Assembly (NCBI RefSeq): GCF_001507435.1
Contig: NZ_LMWH01000302.1
Location: forward strand, 163,778 to 227,777
From: Streptomyces sp. NRRL F-5122
Lineage (GTDB): Bacteria > Actinomycetota > Actinomycetes > Streptomycetales > Streptomycetaceae
Length of the DNA stretch: 64,000 nt
Reading direction: 5' to 3'
A model generated the notes under the pieces. The model was not told the origin of the DNA. It saw nothing but the letters and a program-made list of their open reading frames with translations, and made no database searches. Below are positions 16,661 through 25,405 of the stretch, one piece after another; position 1 is the first letter of the stretch; every line of letters starts with the position of its first letter. The position numbers were made by a program, and so were the translations under genes.

Positions 16661-17170
16661 TTACTCCGCGCACACCGGCCCGGCCGACAGCAGGAAGAGC
16701 GCCCAGACGACCTTGCCGCTCAGCGTGCCCGCCAGCGGGTGCCAGCCCCAGCTGTCGGCGAACGAGTCGACCAGGAACAGTCCGCGGCCGGACTCCGCCG
16801 AGAAGTCGTCCGAGTCGCCCGCGACCGGACCGTCGTGACTGGGATCGCGTACGGCGCACACCAGCCGCGAGGTCCAGCGCATCAGATGCAGCCGTACCGG
16901 CGCGTCCTGTTCGCCCGCATCCCGTGCCGCCGCGGGCAGCGCATGCCGCAGCGCATTGGTCACGAGCTCGGAGACCACGAGGCAGACGTCGTCGAACCGA
17001 TCGCCCACATCCCACTGACCGAGGGTCTTGCGGGTGAACTGCCGTGCTTCGCGCACGGCTTCGAGCCGGGCGGCAAGGGCGCAGGAGGCGGAGTCGGACA
17101 CGGCCGCGGGATCGAGCGGCGGAAGTCCCTGCCGTAAGGGCTCGAGCATGGTCGATCCATTCGTCCCCAT
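16661..17170 (-). CDS. RsbW-like ATP-binding (HATPase_c) protein
   Basis: A 169-residue GHKL ATPase of the anti-sigma-factor kinase type. The N box is VCLVVSELVTNALRHA (about 64-79), the G1-type box LVCAVRDPSHDGP replaces the usual D-x-G with a weaker version, and the G2 box is ESGRGLFLVDSFADSWGW. Homologues in WhiJ-type loci may act on a sigma factor or on the DUF397/XRE pair; kinase activity is not certain. ATG 17170 follows CGGGAG; longer in-frame starts upstream run through the promoter element and are unlikely. Confidence 0.85.
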   Translation of the reverse strand: MGTNGSTMLEPLRQGLPPLDPAAVSDSASCALAARLEAVREARQFTRKTLGQWDVGDRFDDVCLVVSELVTNALRHALPAAARDAGEQDAPVRLHLMRWTSRLVCAVRDPSHDGPVAGDSDDFSAESGRGLFLVDSFADSWGWHPLAGTLSGKVVWALFLLSAGPVCAE

Positions 17171-17241
17171 GCGAGGCACTCCCGAGTGTTCGCGGTCGTG
17201 GCGATGCAGCGGTGGCGCGGGGACCATGGTTTCGGATGAGC

Positions 17242-17273
17242 CAGGCAGATGCAAGGGCAGATGCACGTGCACG
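17242..17273 (-). promoter_or_regulatory. Shared 32-bp element, copy upstream of the ATPase gene
   Basis: Read on the minus strand it begins CGTGCACGTGCAT and contains TGCACGTGCA (17262-17271) followed at the same phase by TGCATCTGCC. It ends 71 nt before the ATPase ATG. It matches the copy upstream of DUF397 at 27 of 32 positions. Confidence 0.7.
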
Positions 17274-17469
17274 CGCCGGAATTGGTGGTTCCCGTACCGC
17301 TTTCTGCTTGTTTCTTCTGACACTTTCTTGCCGCCTGCTTGCCACTTCCTGATGCCTGCCTGCGGATCCCCTTCGACTCCTTTCCGTTTCTGTAACCGTA
17401 CGAGTACTGCTCGAAGTGTTTTAGTGGCAGACTGCGCGATCTGAAGGACGGTTGGGGAGGCTGACGAAC

Positions 17470-18333
17470 GTGAGCGCTGGGGACTCGAGCGGGTCGGTGG
17501 TGCGGCGCATTCTGCTGGGATCCCATCTCCGGCGTCTGCGGGAGGCGCGCGGCATCACCAGAGAGCAGGCCGGCTACTCGATTCGGGCCTCGGAGTCGAA
17601 GATCAGCCGCATGGAGTTGGGACGGGTGAGCTTCAAGACACGCGATGTCGGGGATCTGCTGACGTTGTACGGGATCACCGACGAGGCCGAACGAACGTCC
17701 CTGCTGTCGCTGGCCAAGGAGGCCAACGTCGCCGGGTGGTGGCACAGTTACTCGGACGTTCTGCCGAACTGGTTCCCGACGTACGTGGGCCTCGAGGGGG
17801 CAGCCCATCTGATCCGGTCCTACGAGGTCCAGTTCGTGCACGGCCTGCTGCAGACCGAGGCGTACGCCCACGCGGTCGTCGCCCGTGGCATGAGGGGCGC
17901 GAGCGTCGCGGACATCGACCGGCGGGTGGCGCTGCGGCTGGAGCGCCAGAAGTACCTCGTCGCGGAGAGCGCCCCGGAGTTCCATGTGGTGCTCGACGAG
18001 GCCGCGCTGCGTCGGCCCTACGGCGACCGGCAGGTGATGCGGGGCCAGCTCCAGCATCTGATCGACATCTCGGAGCACCCCAACGTACGGCTTCAGGTCA
18101 TGCCGTTCAGCTTCGGCGGGCACTCCGGCGAGAGCGGCTCCTTCACGATTCTGAGCTTCTCCGAGTCCGACCTGTCCGACGTGGTCTACCTGGAGCAGCT
18201 CACCAGTGCGCTGTATCTGGACAAGCGTGAGGACGTCGCTCAGTACGAGTCGGCCATGAAGCAACTGCAGCAGGACAGCCCCGGTCCGGACGAAAGCCGC
18301 GATCTGCTGCGGGGTCTGCTCCAGCTTTCCTGA
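17470..18333 (+). CDS. XRE-family regulator with DUF5753 domain (WhiJ-type)
   Basis: A 287-residue regulator. The helix-turn-helix is near the N-terminus (LGSHLRRLREARGITREQAG, then IRASESKISRMELGRVSFK, about 15-60). A DUF5753 sensor-like domain (about 95-280) follows, including YEVQFVHGLLQTEAYAHAVV and LQVMPFSFGGHSGESGSFTI. The GTG at 17470 has GGGGAGG 9 nt upstream; the TTG at 17452 overlaps that site and is less likely. It is the presumed DNA-binding member of the trio with the DUF397 and ATPase genes, and the natural candidate to bind the shared TGCACGTGCA elements. Confidence 0.9.
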   Translation: MSAGDSSGSVVRRILLGSHLRRLREARGITREQAGYSIRASESKISRMELGRVSFKTRDVGDLLTLYGITDEAERTSLLSLAKEANVAGWWHSYSDVLPNWFPTYVGLEGAAHLIRSYEVQFVHGLLQTEAYAHAVVARGMRGASVADIDRRVALRLERQKYLVAESAPEFHVVLDEAALRRPYGDRQVMRGQLQHLIDISEHPNVRLQVMPFSFGGHSGESGSFTILSFSESDLSDVVYLEQLTSALYLDKREDVAQYESAMKQLQQDSPGPDESRDLLRGLLQLS

Positions 18334-18469
18334 CTGTCCGCACAGAGTGCTTCGAGGCGTTCCCCCAACTCCTTTTGGACTTGCGTACGATGACGCGAGA
18401 TCAAACCGTGTCGTGATCACGGGCAGGTGAACGGGTGTCTGCTTCGGCTGCGAGGGATTGAGGGGTCAC

Positions 18470-19930
18470 ATGTCGTCCTACTTCACCGATCTGGCTCGGC
18501 AGTTCATCGGCGGTGAGTGGCGCCAGGGCACCGGCTCCTGGGACATCATCGACTTCAACCCCTATGACGGCGAGAAGCTGGCGTCGATCACGATCGCCAC
18601 GGTGGACGAGGTCGACGAGGCGTACCGGGCCGCCGCGGACGCCCAGCGGGAATGGGCGGCCATCAGCGCGTACGGCCGCCGTGCCGTGTTCGAGAAGGCC
18701 CTCGGGATCATCGAGGAGCGCGAGACCGAGATCGCCGACGCGATCATCGCGGAGCTCGGCGGGACCCGGGTGAAGGCCGCCTTCGAACTGCATCTCGCCA
18801 AGGAGTTCCTGCGCGAGTCGATCCGGCTGACGCTGCGCCCGGAGGGCAAGATCCTCCCGTCGCCGATCGACGGCAAGGAGAACCGCCTCTACCGCGTGCC
18901 CGTCGGTGTCGTCGGAGTGATCAGCCCCTTCAACTTCCCGTTCCTGCTGTCGATCAAGTCGGTCGCCCCGGCGCTCGCGCTCGGCAACGGCGTCGTCCTC
19001 AAGCCGCATCAGGAGACGCCCGTCGTCGGCGGTTCCCTGGTCGCCAGGATCTTCGAGGACGCCGGGCTCCCGGGCGGTCTGCTGAACGTCGTCATCACGG
19101 ACATAGCGGAGATAGGCGACGCGTTCCTCGAGCACCCGATCCCGAAGGTCATCTCCTTCACGGGCTCCGACAAGGTCGGCCGCCACGTCGCCACCGTCTG
19201 CGGTTCGCTGTTCAAGCGGTCCGTCCTCGAGCTCGGCGGCAACAGCGCGCTCGTGGTGCTGGACGACGCGGACGTCGACTACGCCGTCGACGCCGCCGTC
19301 TTCAGCCGGTACGTGCACCAGGGCCAGGTCTGCATGGCCGCCAACCGCGTTCTGGTGGACCGCTCGCTGCAGGCGGAGTTCACCGAGAAGTTCGTCGCCA
19401 AGGTCAAGTCCCTCAAGGTCGGCGACCCGCGGGACCCGCAGACCGTCATCGGCCCGGTGATCAACTCCTCCCAGGCCGAGGCGGTCTCGGGCGTCGTCGA
19501 GCAGGCCATCGCCGAGGGCGCGATCGCGCTGGTGCACGGCAGGACCACCGACAACCTCGTCGAGCCCTCGGTGCTGACGGGCGTCCCGGCCGATTCCGAC
19601 CTGCTGCGGCAGGAGATCTTCGGCCCGGTCGCCTTCCTCATCCCGTTCGACGGCGAGGAGGAGGCCGTGCGGATCGTCAACGACACCCCGTACGGACTGA
19701 GCGGTGCCGTCCACACCGGCGACATCGAGCGCGGCGTCGCCTTCGCCAAGCGGATCGACACGGGCATGTTCCATGTGAACGACGGCACCGTCCACGACGA
19801 GCCGCGTGTCCCCTTCGGCGGGGAGAAGCACTCGGGCGTCGGCCGGCTGAACGGCGAGACGACCGTGGAGGCCTTCACCACGCTGAAGTGGATCTCCGTG
19901 CAGCACGGGCGCAGCGGCTTCCCGTTCTGA
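18470..19930 (+). CDS. Aldehyde dehydrogenase (benzaldehyde/vanillin-type)
   Basis: A 486-residue NAD(P)-dependent aldehyde dehydrogenase oxidising an aldehyde to its acid. Visible landmarks are the N-terminal QFIGGEWRQG, the cofactor-binding PFNFPFLLSIKSVAPALALG, FTGSDKVG, the general-base Glu in LELGGNSALVV, and the catalytic Cys in HQGQVCMAANRV. Also present are EIFGPVAFLIPFDGEEEA and PFGGEKHSGVGR. Closest resemblance is to aromatic aldehyde dehydrogenases. ATG 18470 follows GAGGGG. It is a single transcription unit ended by a strong hairpin. Confidence 0.92.
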   Translation: MSSYFTDLARQFIGGEWRQGTGSWDIIDFNPYDGEKLASITIATVDEVDEAYRAAADAQREWAAISAYGRRAVFEKALGIIEERETEIADAIIAELGGTRVKAAFELHLAKEFLRESIRLTLRPEGKILPSPIDGKENRLYRVPVGVVGVISPFNFPFLLSIKSVAPALALGNGVVLKPHQETPVVGGSLVARIFEDAGLPGGLLNVVITDIAEIGDAFLEHPIPKVISFTGSDKVGRHVATVCGSLFKRSVLELGGNSALVVLDDADVDYAVDAAVFSRYVHQGQVCMAANRVLVDRSLQAEFTEKFVAKVKSLKVGDPRDPQTVIGPVINSSQAEAVSGVVEQAIAEGAIALVHGRTTDNLVEPSVLTGVPADSDLLRQEIFGPVAFLIPFDGEEEAVRIVNDTPYGLSGAVHTGDIERGVAFAKRIDTGMFHVNDGTVHDEPRVPFGGEKHSGVGRLNGETTVEAFTTLKWISVQHGRSGFPF

Positions 19931-19963
19931 CGACACCGCCTGCCGGCGATTCCTCGTCCCCCT

Positions 19964-20000
19964 CGGGCCCTTGCGGACAGAAGTCGACCGCAAGGGCCCG
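19964..20000. terminator. Hairpin terminator after the aldehyde dehydrogenase
   Basis: A perfect 13-bp stem, CGGGCCCTTGCGG (19964-19976) with CCGCAAGGGCCCG (19988-20000), and an 11-nt loop, beginning about 34 nt past the stop codon. Confidence 0.75.
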
Positions 20001-20059
20001 TAGCTTCATCGGTGCAAGGCAAGGGCGAACCAGCCGGAACCGGTGAAAGGCGGACTGTC

Positions 20060-20608
20060 GTGGTCACTCATGTGCGTGCCGAGGCGCAGGGCGATGAACG
20101 CGGAGCACTGCTCTCCTTCCTGGAGGAGCAGCGCGGCGGTATTCGCCGGGCCCTGCTCGGCGTGACCGAGGAGCAGGCCGCGAGCCGGCCCAGTGCCAGC
20201 GAACTGACCCTGTCCGGTCTGCTCAAGCACGCCGCGGAGGTGGAGCAGGGCTGGATCGCCCGCGCCAAGGGCGAGCCCCCCGCGGTACCGCGGGACGAGT
20301 CGAACTGGCACGAGTGCTTCCGGCTCATGGGCGACGAGACGGTCGACTCGCAGCTTGCGTACTGGCGGAAGGTCGCCGACGAGACCGAGGCGTTCATCCG
20401 GTCGGTGCCGAGCCTGGACGACACGTTCGCGCTGCCGAACGACCCGTGGTTCCCGCCGGACGAGCGCGTCTCGATGCGCTGGCTGCTGCTCCATCTGATC
20501 CGCGAGACCGCACGGCACGCGGGTCACGCGGACATCGTCAGGGAGTCGCTGGACGGGAAGACGGCCTTCGAGCTGGTGGCCATGGAGCAGGGCACGTCCT
20601 GGGGCTGA
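20060..20608 (+). CDS. DinB-family (DUF664) protein
   Basis: A 182-residue four-helix-bundle DinB/YfiT-type protein, a fold used by thiol-dependent (mycothiol/bacillithiol) S-transferases. Metal-site candidates are His in LSGLLKHAAEVEQGW and the pair in ETARHAGHADIVRE. This gives a plausible role in mycothiol-dependent detoxification, but the substrate is unknown. The GTG start at 20060 has AAAGG 9 nt upstream. It lies 25 nt before the padR gene and may share a message with it. Confidence 0.85.
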   Translation: MVTHVRAEAQGDERGALLSFLEEQRGGIRRALLGVTEEQAASRPSASELTLSGLLKHAAEVEQGWIARAKGEPPAVPRDESNWHECFRLMGDETVDSQLAYWRKVADETEAFIRSVPSLDDTFALPNDPWFPPDERVSMRWLLLHLIRETARHAGHADIVRESLDGKTAFELVAMEQGTSWG

Positions 20609-20633
20609 TCTCACGCGTCCTACGCTGGGGCGC

Positions 20634-21275
20634 ATGTCAGCGATCCGCCTCCTCGTGCTGGGCGCCGTCCGTCAGCACGGGCGGGCCCACGGCTACCAGG
20701 TGCGCAACGACCTGGAGTACTGGGGCGCGCACGAGTGGTCCAACGCCAAGCCCGGCTCGATCTACCACGCCCTGAAGCAGATGGCGAAACAGGGACTGCT
20801 GCATGCGCACGAGGTCGCCCCGTCGACGGCCGGCGGCCCGCCCCGCACCGAGTACGAGATCACGGACAAGGGGACCGAGGAGTTCCTGCGGCTCCTTCGT
20901 GAGTCCCTGGTCGCATACGACCAGAAGATGGACATCCAGTCCGCGGCCATCGGTTTCGTCGTCGACCTGCCACGGGAGGAGGTGCTGGACCTGCTGAGGG
21001 AGCGGACCCGGCGGATCGAGGCGTGGCGGGCCGCGGTCACCGAGCACTACATCCCCGAGGACGGTCCCGGGCAGCTCGGCCACATCGGCGAGATCATGAA
21101 TCTCTGGGTCCACACCGCGGACTCCGACGCGGCCTGGACCCGGGGGCTCGTCGAGCGGATCGAGGGCGGGGCGTACTCCTTCGCGGGGGAGGGGGAGCCG
21201 TTCGTGGGCGTTCTGACGGAGGGCCAGGAGAACCCGTACGCGACGGGGGAGCCGCATCCGGGGGATGCGAACTAA
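20634..21275 (+). CDS. PadR-family transcriptional repressor
   Basis: A 213-residue PadR regulator. The winged helix is RLLVLGAVRQHGRAHGYQVR, then NAKPGSIYHALKQMAKQGLL (recognition helix), PRTEYEITDKG (wing), and a C-terminal helical dimerisation arm. TACGCT ends 7 nt before the ATG, suggesting a leaderless message. It stands directly upstream of an ABC exporter whose promoter carries two palindromic sites, so it most likely represses that exporter in response to a drug-like ligand. Confidence 0.9.
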   Translation: MSAIRLLVLGAVRQHGRAHGYQVRNDLEYWGAHEWSNAKPGSIYHALKQMAKQGLLHAHEVAPSTAGGPPRTEYEITDKGTEEFLRLLRESLVAYDQKMDIQSAAIGFVVDLPREEVLDLLRERTRRIEAWRAAVTEHYIPEDGPGQLGHIGEIMNLWVHTADSDAAWTRGLVERIEGGAYSFAGEGEPFVGVLTEGQENPYATGEPHPGDAN

Positions 21276-21332
21276 TCAAGTTTGACCAATGCCTTCGGCC
21301 GCGTTACCTTCCCCCAGTAGTCAAGTTTGACT
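21276..21332 (+). promoter_or_regulatory. ABC exporter promoter with two TCAAGTTTGAC operators
   Basis: TTGACC (21282-21287), 17 nt and TACCTT (21305-21310) form a promoter. TCAAGTTTGAC occurs at 21276-21286, overlapping the -35, and again at 21321-21331 just past the expected start point. The second copy extends to the near-perfect palindrome AGTCAAGTTTGACT. The 45-bp spacing and placement suggest repression by the adjacent PadR. Confidence 0.75.
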
Positions 21333-21348
21333 AGCGAAGGAGCGACGG

Positions 21349-22305
21349 GTGGCCGAGACGGCGATCACTGTCGAAGGGGTACGCAAGAAGTACGGTGGCG
21401 CACCGGCGCTGGACGGGCTCGACCTGGTGGTCCGGCGCGGCACGGTGCATGGGGTCCTCGGTCCGAACGGCGCGGGCAAGACGACCCTGGTCCGCATCCT
21501 GTCCACCCTGGTGCGGCCGGACGGCGGCCGGGCCGAGGTGGCCGGGCACGACGTGGTGAAGGGCGCCCGGCAGGTGCGGTTCCGCATCGGCCTGCTCGGA
21601 CAGCACGCGGCCCTGGACGAGGAGCTCGGCGGCTTTCAGAACCTGGAGATGTTCGGTCGCCTGCACCGTATGGGCGCCCGTGGGGCGCGGCGGCGCGCCG
21701 CCGAACTCCTCGTGCGCTTCGGCCTCGAGGACACCGGCCGCAAGGCGGTCAGGCAGTACAGCGGAGGCATGCGGCGCCGCCTGGACCTCGCGGCGTCCCT
21801 CATCACCGAACCCGAGGTGCTGTTCCTGGACGAGCCGACGACCGGTCTCGACCCGCGCGGCCGCGCCGAGGTGTGGTCCGCGGTCCGCTCCCTGGTGGGC
21901 GGCGGCACCACGGTCCTGCTCACCACCCAGTACCTCGAGGAGGCCGACCAGCTCTCCGACCGCATCTCGGTCGTGGACCACGGCCGGGTGATCGCCGACG
22001 GCACGGCCGGCGAACTCAAGGCCCGCATCGGCGGCGACCGGATCGACGTCGTGCTGCGCGACGGCGGCCTGCTGGGCGCGGCCCGCTCCCTGTGGCCCCT
22101 GCCCGGGGACGAGGTCTCGGTCGACGTGGACCGGCGCCTGCTCAGCGCCCCGGTCACCGACCGCATGGCGGCGCTCTCCGGGGTCGTACGCGCCCTGGAG
22201 GCGGCCGGCATCGAGGCGGAGGACATCGCCCTGCGCCGCCCCACCCTCGATGAGGTCTTCCTGCATCTCACCGGCGCGGACCGGAACGTGAAGGAGGCCG
22301 CGTGA
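21349..22305 (+). CDS. DrrA-type ABC transporter ATP-binding protein
   Basis: A 318-residue ATPase of the daunorubicin-resistance (DrrA/CcmA) type. It has Walker [13 protein letters not shown], the Q-loop region [16 protein letters not shown], signature [15 protein letters not shown], Walker [17 protein letters not shown] and switch His in [14 protein letters not shown]-terminal DrrA-specific domain ends with [15 protein letters not shown]. The GTG start follows GAAGGAG. It is translationally coupled to the permease gene (GTGA overlap) and powers export of an unknown compound. Confidence 0.93.
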   Translation: MAETAITVEGVRKKYGGAPALDGLDLVVRRGTVHGVLGPNGAGKTTLVRILSTLVRPDGGRAEVAGHDVVKGARQVRFRIGLLGQHAALDEELGGFQNLEMFGRLHRMGARGARRRAAELLVRFGLEDTGRKAVRQYSGGMRRRLDLAASLITEPEVLFLDEPTTGLDPRGRAEVWSAVRSLVGGGTTVLLTTQYLEEADQLSDRISVVDHGRVIADGTAGELKARIGGDRIDVVLRDGGLLGAARSLWPLPGDEVSVDVDRRLLSAPVTDRMAALSGVVRALEAAGIEAEDIALRRPTLDEVFLHLTGADRNVKEAA

Positions 22306-23111
22306 GCACCACCTTCGCCCACCGGGGCCCCGCCCGCCCCGCTCCCGTGCCGGGCGCGCACGTCCTCGCCGACTGCTGGACCATGACCCGCCGCGAACTC
22401 GCCCACTGGGCCAGGCAGCCGGTCCAGGTGCTGGTCGGCCTGGTCTTCCCCGTGATGCTGCTGCTGATGTTCGGCTACCTGGTCGGCGGCGGCCGCGGTG
22501 TCACCGGCGACTACCTCGACTACCTCGTCCCCGGGATGCTCGCGCTCACCATGGCCTTCGGCCTGGAGGGCACCATGCTCGCCGTCACCAGGGACCTCGA
22601 CAAGGGCGTGATCGACCGCTTCCGGGCGATGCCCATGGCCGACGGCGCGGTGCTCGTGGGCCGTGCGACCGCGGACATGCTCCAGTCCGTACTCGGCCTG
22701 GCGGCCCTGACAGGCGTGGGGCTCGCGCTCGGCTGGCGTGTGCACAACGGGATCACCGCGTTCTTCGGTGCCGTCGGCCTGCTGCTGCTGTTCCGTTTCG
22801 CGATGCTGTGGATCGGGATCCATCTGGCGCTGGTCGCCGGGAAGCCGGAGCTGGTGCAGGCGGTACAGATCCTGGTCTGGCCGGTCGGCTTCCTCTCCAA
22901 CGCCTTCGCCGCTCCGGACTCCATGCCCGGCTGGCTGGGCACGGCGGTCCAGTGGAACCCGATGTCCCGCACGGCGACGGCCGTACGCGACCTGCTCGGC
23001 GGGCCCGGCGGCGAGGCCGGGCACGTCTGGGCCGCCGTCGTCTGGCCGCTGGCGCTGCTGGCGGTCTTCTTCCCGCTGGCGGTGCGCAGGTTCGGACGGC
23101 TGAACGGGTAG
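22302..23111 (+). CDS. DrrB-type ABC transporter permease
   Basis: A 269-residue ABC-2-type membrane protein with about six predicted transmembrane helices ([98 protein letters not shown] and a C-terminal one). The family signature region [19 protein letters not shown] is present. It forms the export channel with the preceding ATPase. Confidence 0.92.
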   Translation: MSTTFAHRGPARPAPVPGAHVLADCWTMTRRELAHWARQPVQVLVGLVFPVMLLLMFGYLVGGGRGVTGDYLDYLVPGMLALTMAFGLEGTMLAVTRDLDKGVIDRFRAMPMADGAVLVGRATADMLQSVLGLAALTGVGLALGWRVHNGITAFFGAVGLLLLFRFAMLWIGIHLALVAGKPELVQAVQILVWPVGFLSNAFAAPDSMPGWLGTAVQWNPMSRTATAVRDLLGGPGGEAGHVWAAVVWPLALLAVFFPLAVRRFGRLNG

Positions 23112-23167
23112 CCGTACGGCGGTCCGACGGCCGCTCGCGCCGTGGGCGTGGGCGGCCGTGCGGGCCC

Positions 23168-24580
23168 TCAGTGATGGAAACTCGTGGCCTTCTGCTTGTC
23201 GCGGGTCCATGGGTGGGGCTGCCGCCGCAGTGCCGGAAGCACCCGGTCGAGGTCCTCGAGGAACAGGGCGGCGAGGTCCGTCGAGAAGCCGTTGCGGCAC
23301 ACGATCCGCAGCACGCACAGGTCCTCGCGATTGGCCGGGAACGTGTACGCGGGGACCAGCCAGCCGAACTCGCGCATGCGCCGGGACACGTCGAAGACGT
23401 CGTACGCCTGCACATCCGGTGCGGTGGTGAAGGCGAAGACCGGCAACTGGTCCCCGCGGGTGAGCAGTTCGAAGTCGCCCAGCGCCTCGATGCGGTGGGC
23501 GAGCCCCTGCGCCACGGTCCGCGCGGCCTGCTGGACCGCGCGGTAGCCGTCCTTGCCGAGCCGCAGGAACGTGTAGTACTGCGCCACGACCTGGGCGCCG
23601 GGCCGGGAGAAGTTGAGCGCGAAGGTCGGCATGTCGCCGCCCAGATAGTTGACCCGGAAGACCAGTTCCTCGGGGAGGGCCTCCTGGTCCCGCCACAGCG
23701 CCCAGCCCACACCCGGATAGACGAGGCCGTACTTGTGGCCGGAGGTGTTGATCGACGCGACCCGCGGCAGCCGGAAGTCCCACACCAGGTCCGGGTCGAG
23801 GAAGGGCGCGATCATGCCCCCGGACGCGCCGTCGACGTGCACGGGGATGTCCAGGCCCGTGCGCTCCTGAAGGTCGTCCAGGGCCGCGCACAGCTCGGCG
23901 ATCGGCTCGTAGGATCCGTCGAAGGTGGATCCGAGGATGCCCACGACGCCGATCGTGTTCTCGTCGCACAGGTCGACGGCCGCCTGCGGGTCCAGATGGA
24001 ACCGGTCGCCCTCCATGGGCACCTGGCGCGCCTCGACCTCCCAGAAGTTGCAGAACTTGTCCCAGCAGACCTGTACGTTCACGCCCATGACCAGGTTGGG
24101 GCGGGCGTCCGCGGACGGGTAGCGGTTCGCGTTGCGCCGGGCCCAGCGCCGCTTCAGCGCCATTCCGGCGAGCATGCAGGCCTCACTGGAGCCGGTCGTC
24201 GAACAGCCCACCGCGGACTCCGGGTCCGGTGCGTTCCACAGATGGGCGAGCATGGCCACACAGCGGCGCTCCAGCTCCGCCGTGCGCGGGTACTCGTCCT
24301 TGTCGATCATGTTCTTGTCGCGGCACTCCGACATCAGCCGGTCGGCCTGGTCCTCCATCCACGTGCTGACGAACGTGGCGAGATTGAGCCGGGAGTTTCC
24401 GTCCAGCATCAGTTCGTCGTGGACCAGTTGATACGCGACCGAGGGCGGCATCGGCCCGTCGGGCAGCCGGTGCTTGGGCGGCGCCTGGTTCATCTCGACG
24501 ACCGGGTTGGCCTCCCCGAAGAAGGGGTTCATCGACATGGGGCGCTCTTCGGGCTTCCCCGGGCCGGTGTGGAGCGGCAT
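23168..24580 (-). CDS. Glutamate decarboxylase (PLP-dependent)
   Basis: A 470-residue group II decarboxylase converting L-glutamate to GABA and CO2 while consuming a proton. GadB-type landmarks are the N-terminal NPFFGEANPVVEMNQAPPKH, STTGSSEACMLAGMALKRRW, HVDGASGGMIAPFLDPDLVW, the PLP Lys in INTSGHKYGLVYPG and the C-terminal FSTDLAALFLEDL. Length and motifs match bacterial GadA/B. No gadC antiporter lies beside it, so use in GABA or acid metabolism is inferred. It converges on the ABC permease gene with 56 nt between. Confidence 0.92.
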   Translation of the reverse strand: MPLHTGPGKPEERPMSMNPFFGEANPVVEMNQAPPKHRLPDGPMPPSVAYQLVHDELMLDGNSRLNLATFVSTWMEDQADRLMSECRDKNMIDKDEYPRTAELERRCVAMLAHLWNAPDPESAVGCSTTGSSEACMLAGMALKRRWARRNANRYPSADARPNLVMGVNVQVCWDKFCNFWEVEARQVPMEGDRFHLDPQAAVDLCDENTIGVVGILGSTFDGSYEPIAELCAALDDLQERTGLDIPVHVDGASGGMIAPFLDPDLVWDFRLPRVASINTSGHKYGLVYPGVGWALWRDQEALPEELVFRVNYLGGDMPTFALNFSRPGAQVVAQYYTFLRLGKDGYRAVQQAARTVAQGLAHRIEALGDFELLTRGDQLPVFAFTTAPDVQAYDVFDVSRRMREFGWLVPAYTFPANREDLCVLRIVCRNGFSTDLAALFLEDLDRVLPALRRQPHPWTRDKQKATSFHH

Positions 24581-25347
24581 CGTGTCTCGTCTCCCATCAC
24601 GTCGGTGCAGTACACGTGCGATTCCTGCGGAATCCGGCCGTCCGGATCACCCGATCCGGACGTCCTGATGGTTCATCGGGCCTGCGGGGCCGCCGGTTCA
24701 CCGGCCGCCGGCGTATCACCCGTTCGCCCGGCTCCGGCCCCTCGACTGCTCTGTGCCGGCCGCTCCGGGCCCCTCGCTCCCTGTGTCCTCCTCCCGCTGC
24801 TCCATGGGTTCCCCGCCGCCCGCCGACTCATGGATGCCCCGCCGCCCCGGGATGTGCTCCTTCCCGGTTCACCGGACGGCGGCTGCGTCCAGCCGAATCC
24901 GGGAGCGCCGGGCGTCCTGCTCGCGATCACCCGGCGGCGCCGGCCGAGCTCGCTGACTGCGGCGGGGTCGTCATGGTGAGCGGCGTCGCGGGGCCGGGGC
25001 ACGCGTGCCTGACACGCGGCCGGTCCCACGAGCGCACCGGTAGCGGTGAGCACGACGAGCAGCCGGACCGCGCAATAGCGGCCGATCCCATCCAGCCCAT
25101 CGGGCAGGGTCGGCCACAGGACGTGTCGGTCAGGGGGCGGCCAGGTACAGCAGACTGGCCCCCGGCGCCGACGACGAGCGCCAGGAGGGACCAGCGGCAG
25201 CAGCCGCCGCGCGGGGGTCGCCGGTCCGGCGGTCGCCCATTGCGCGGTGCCCTGAGCCACGGGCACACCCCAAGGGCGTGAATCGGGCAGAACGCCCCTG
25301 GTCCGCGGGCCGTCGCAGAGGGCGCCGCCACACCCGGGGGAACGGGC
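24581..25347. other. Intergenic region, possibly a decayed membrane-protein gene
   Basis: 767 nt between the divergent gad and tipA genes. On the minus strand around 25130-24990 a short stretch reads like a membrane segment (YCAVRLLVVLTATGALVGPA). The surrounding frames shift among each other, have no ribosome site and fit no family. It may be a degraded gene or chance; nothing else is recognisable. Confidence 0.35.
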
Positions 25348-25378
25348 TTGCACCTCACGCGACGTGAGGACCCAGCCT
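25348..25378 (+). promoter_or_regulatory. tipA promoter with TipA operator (MerR-type 19-bp spacer)
   Basis: TTGCAC (25348-25353) and CAGCCT (25373-25378) are separated by 19 nt, the over-long spacer typical of MerR-activated promoters. Between them lies the palindrome CCTCACG-CGA-CGTGAGG (25353-25369). As I remember it, the classical thiostrepton-inducible ptipA has TTGCAC, an equivalent CCTCACGTCACGTGAGG and CAGCGT, so this is its orthologue. Confidence 0.85.
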
Positions 25379-25405
25379 GGAGCGCGTACCCAGAAGGGAG
25401 CGGAA

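Noticed and set aside
17290..17400. Pyrimidine-rich, lower-GC stretch upstream of the XRE gene
   Set aside because: Striking by composition, but I found no repeat, dyad or promoter in it beyond CTGCTTG-like echoes; probably ordinary AT-richer promoter DNA.
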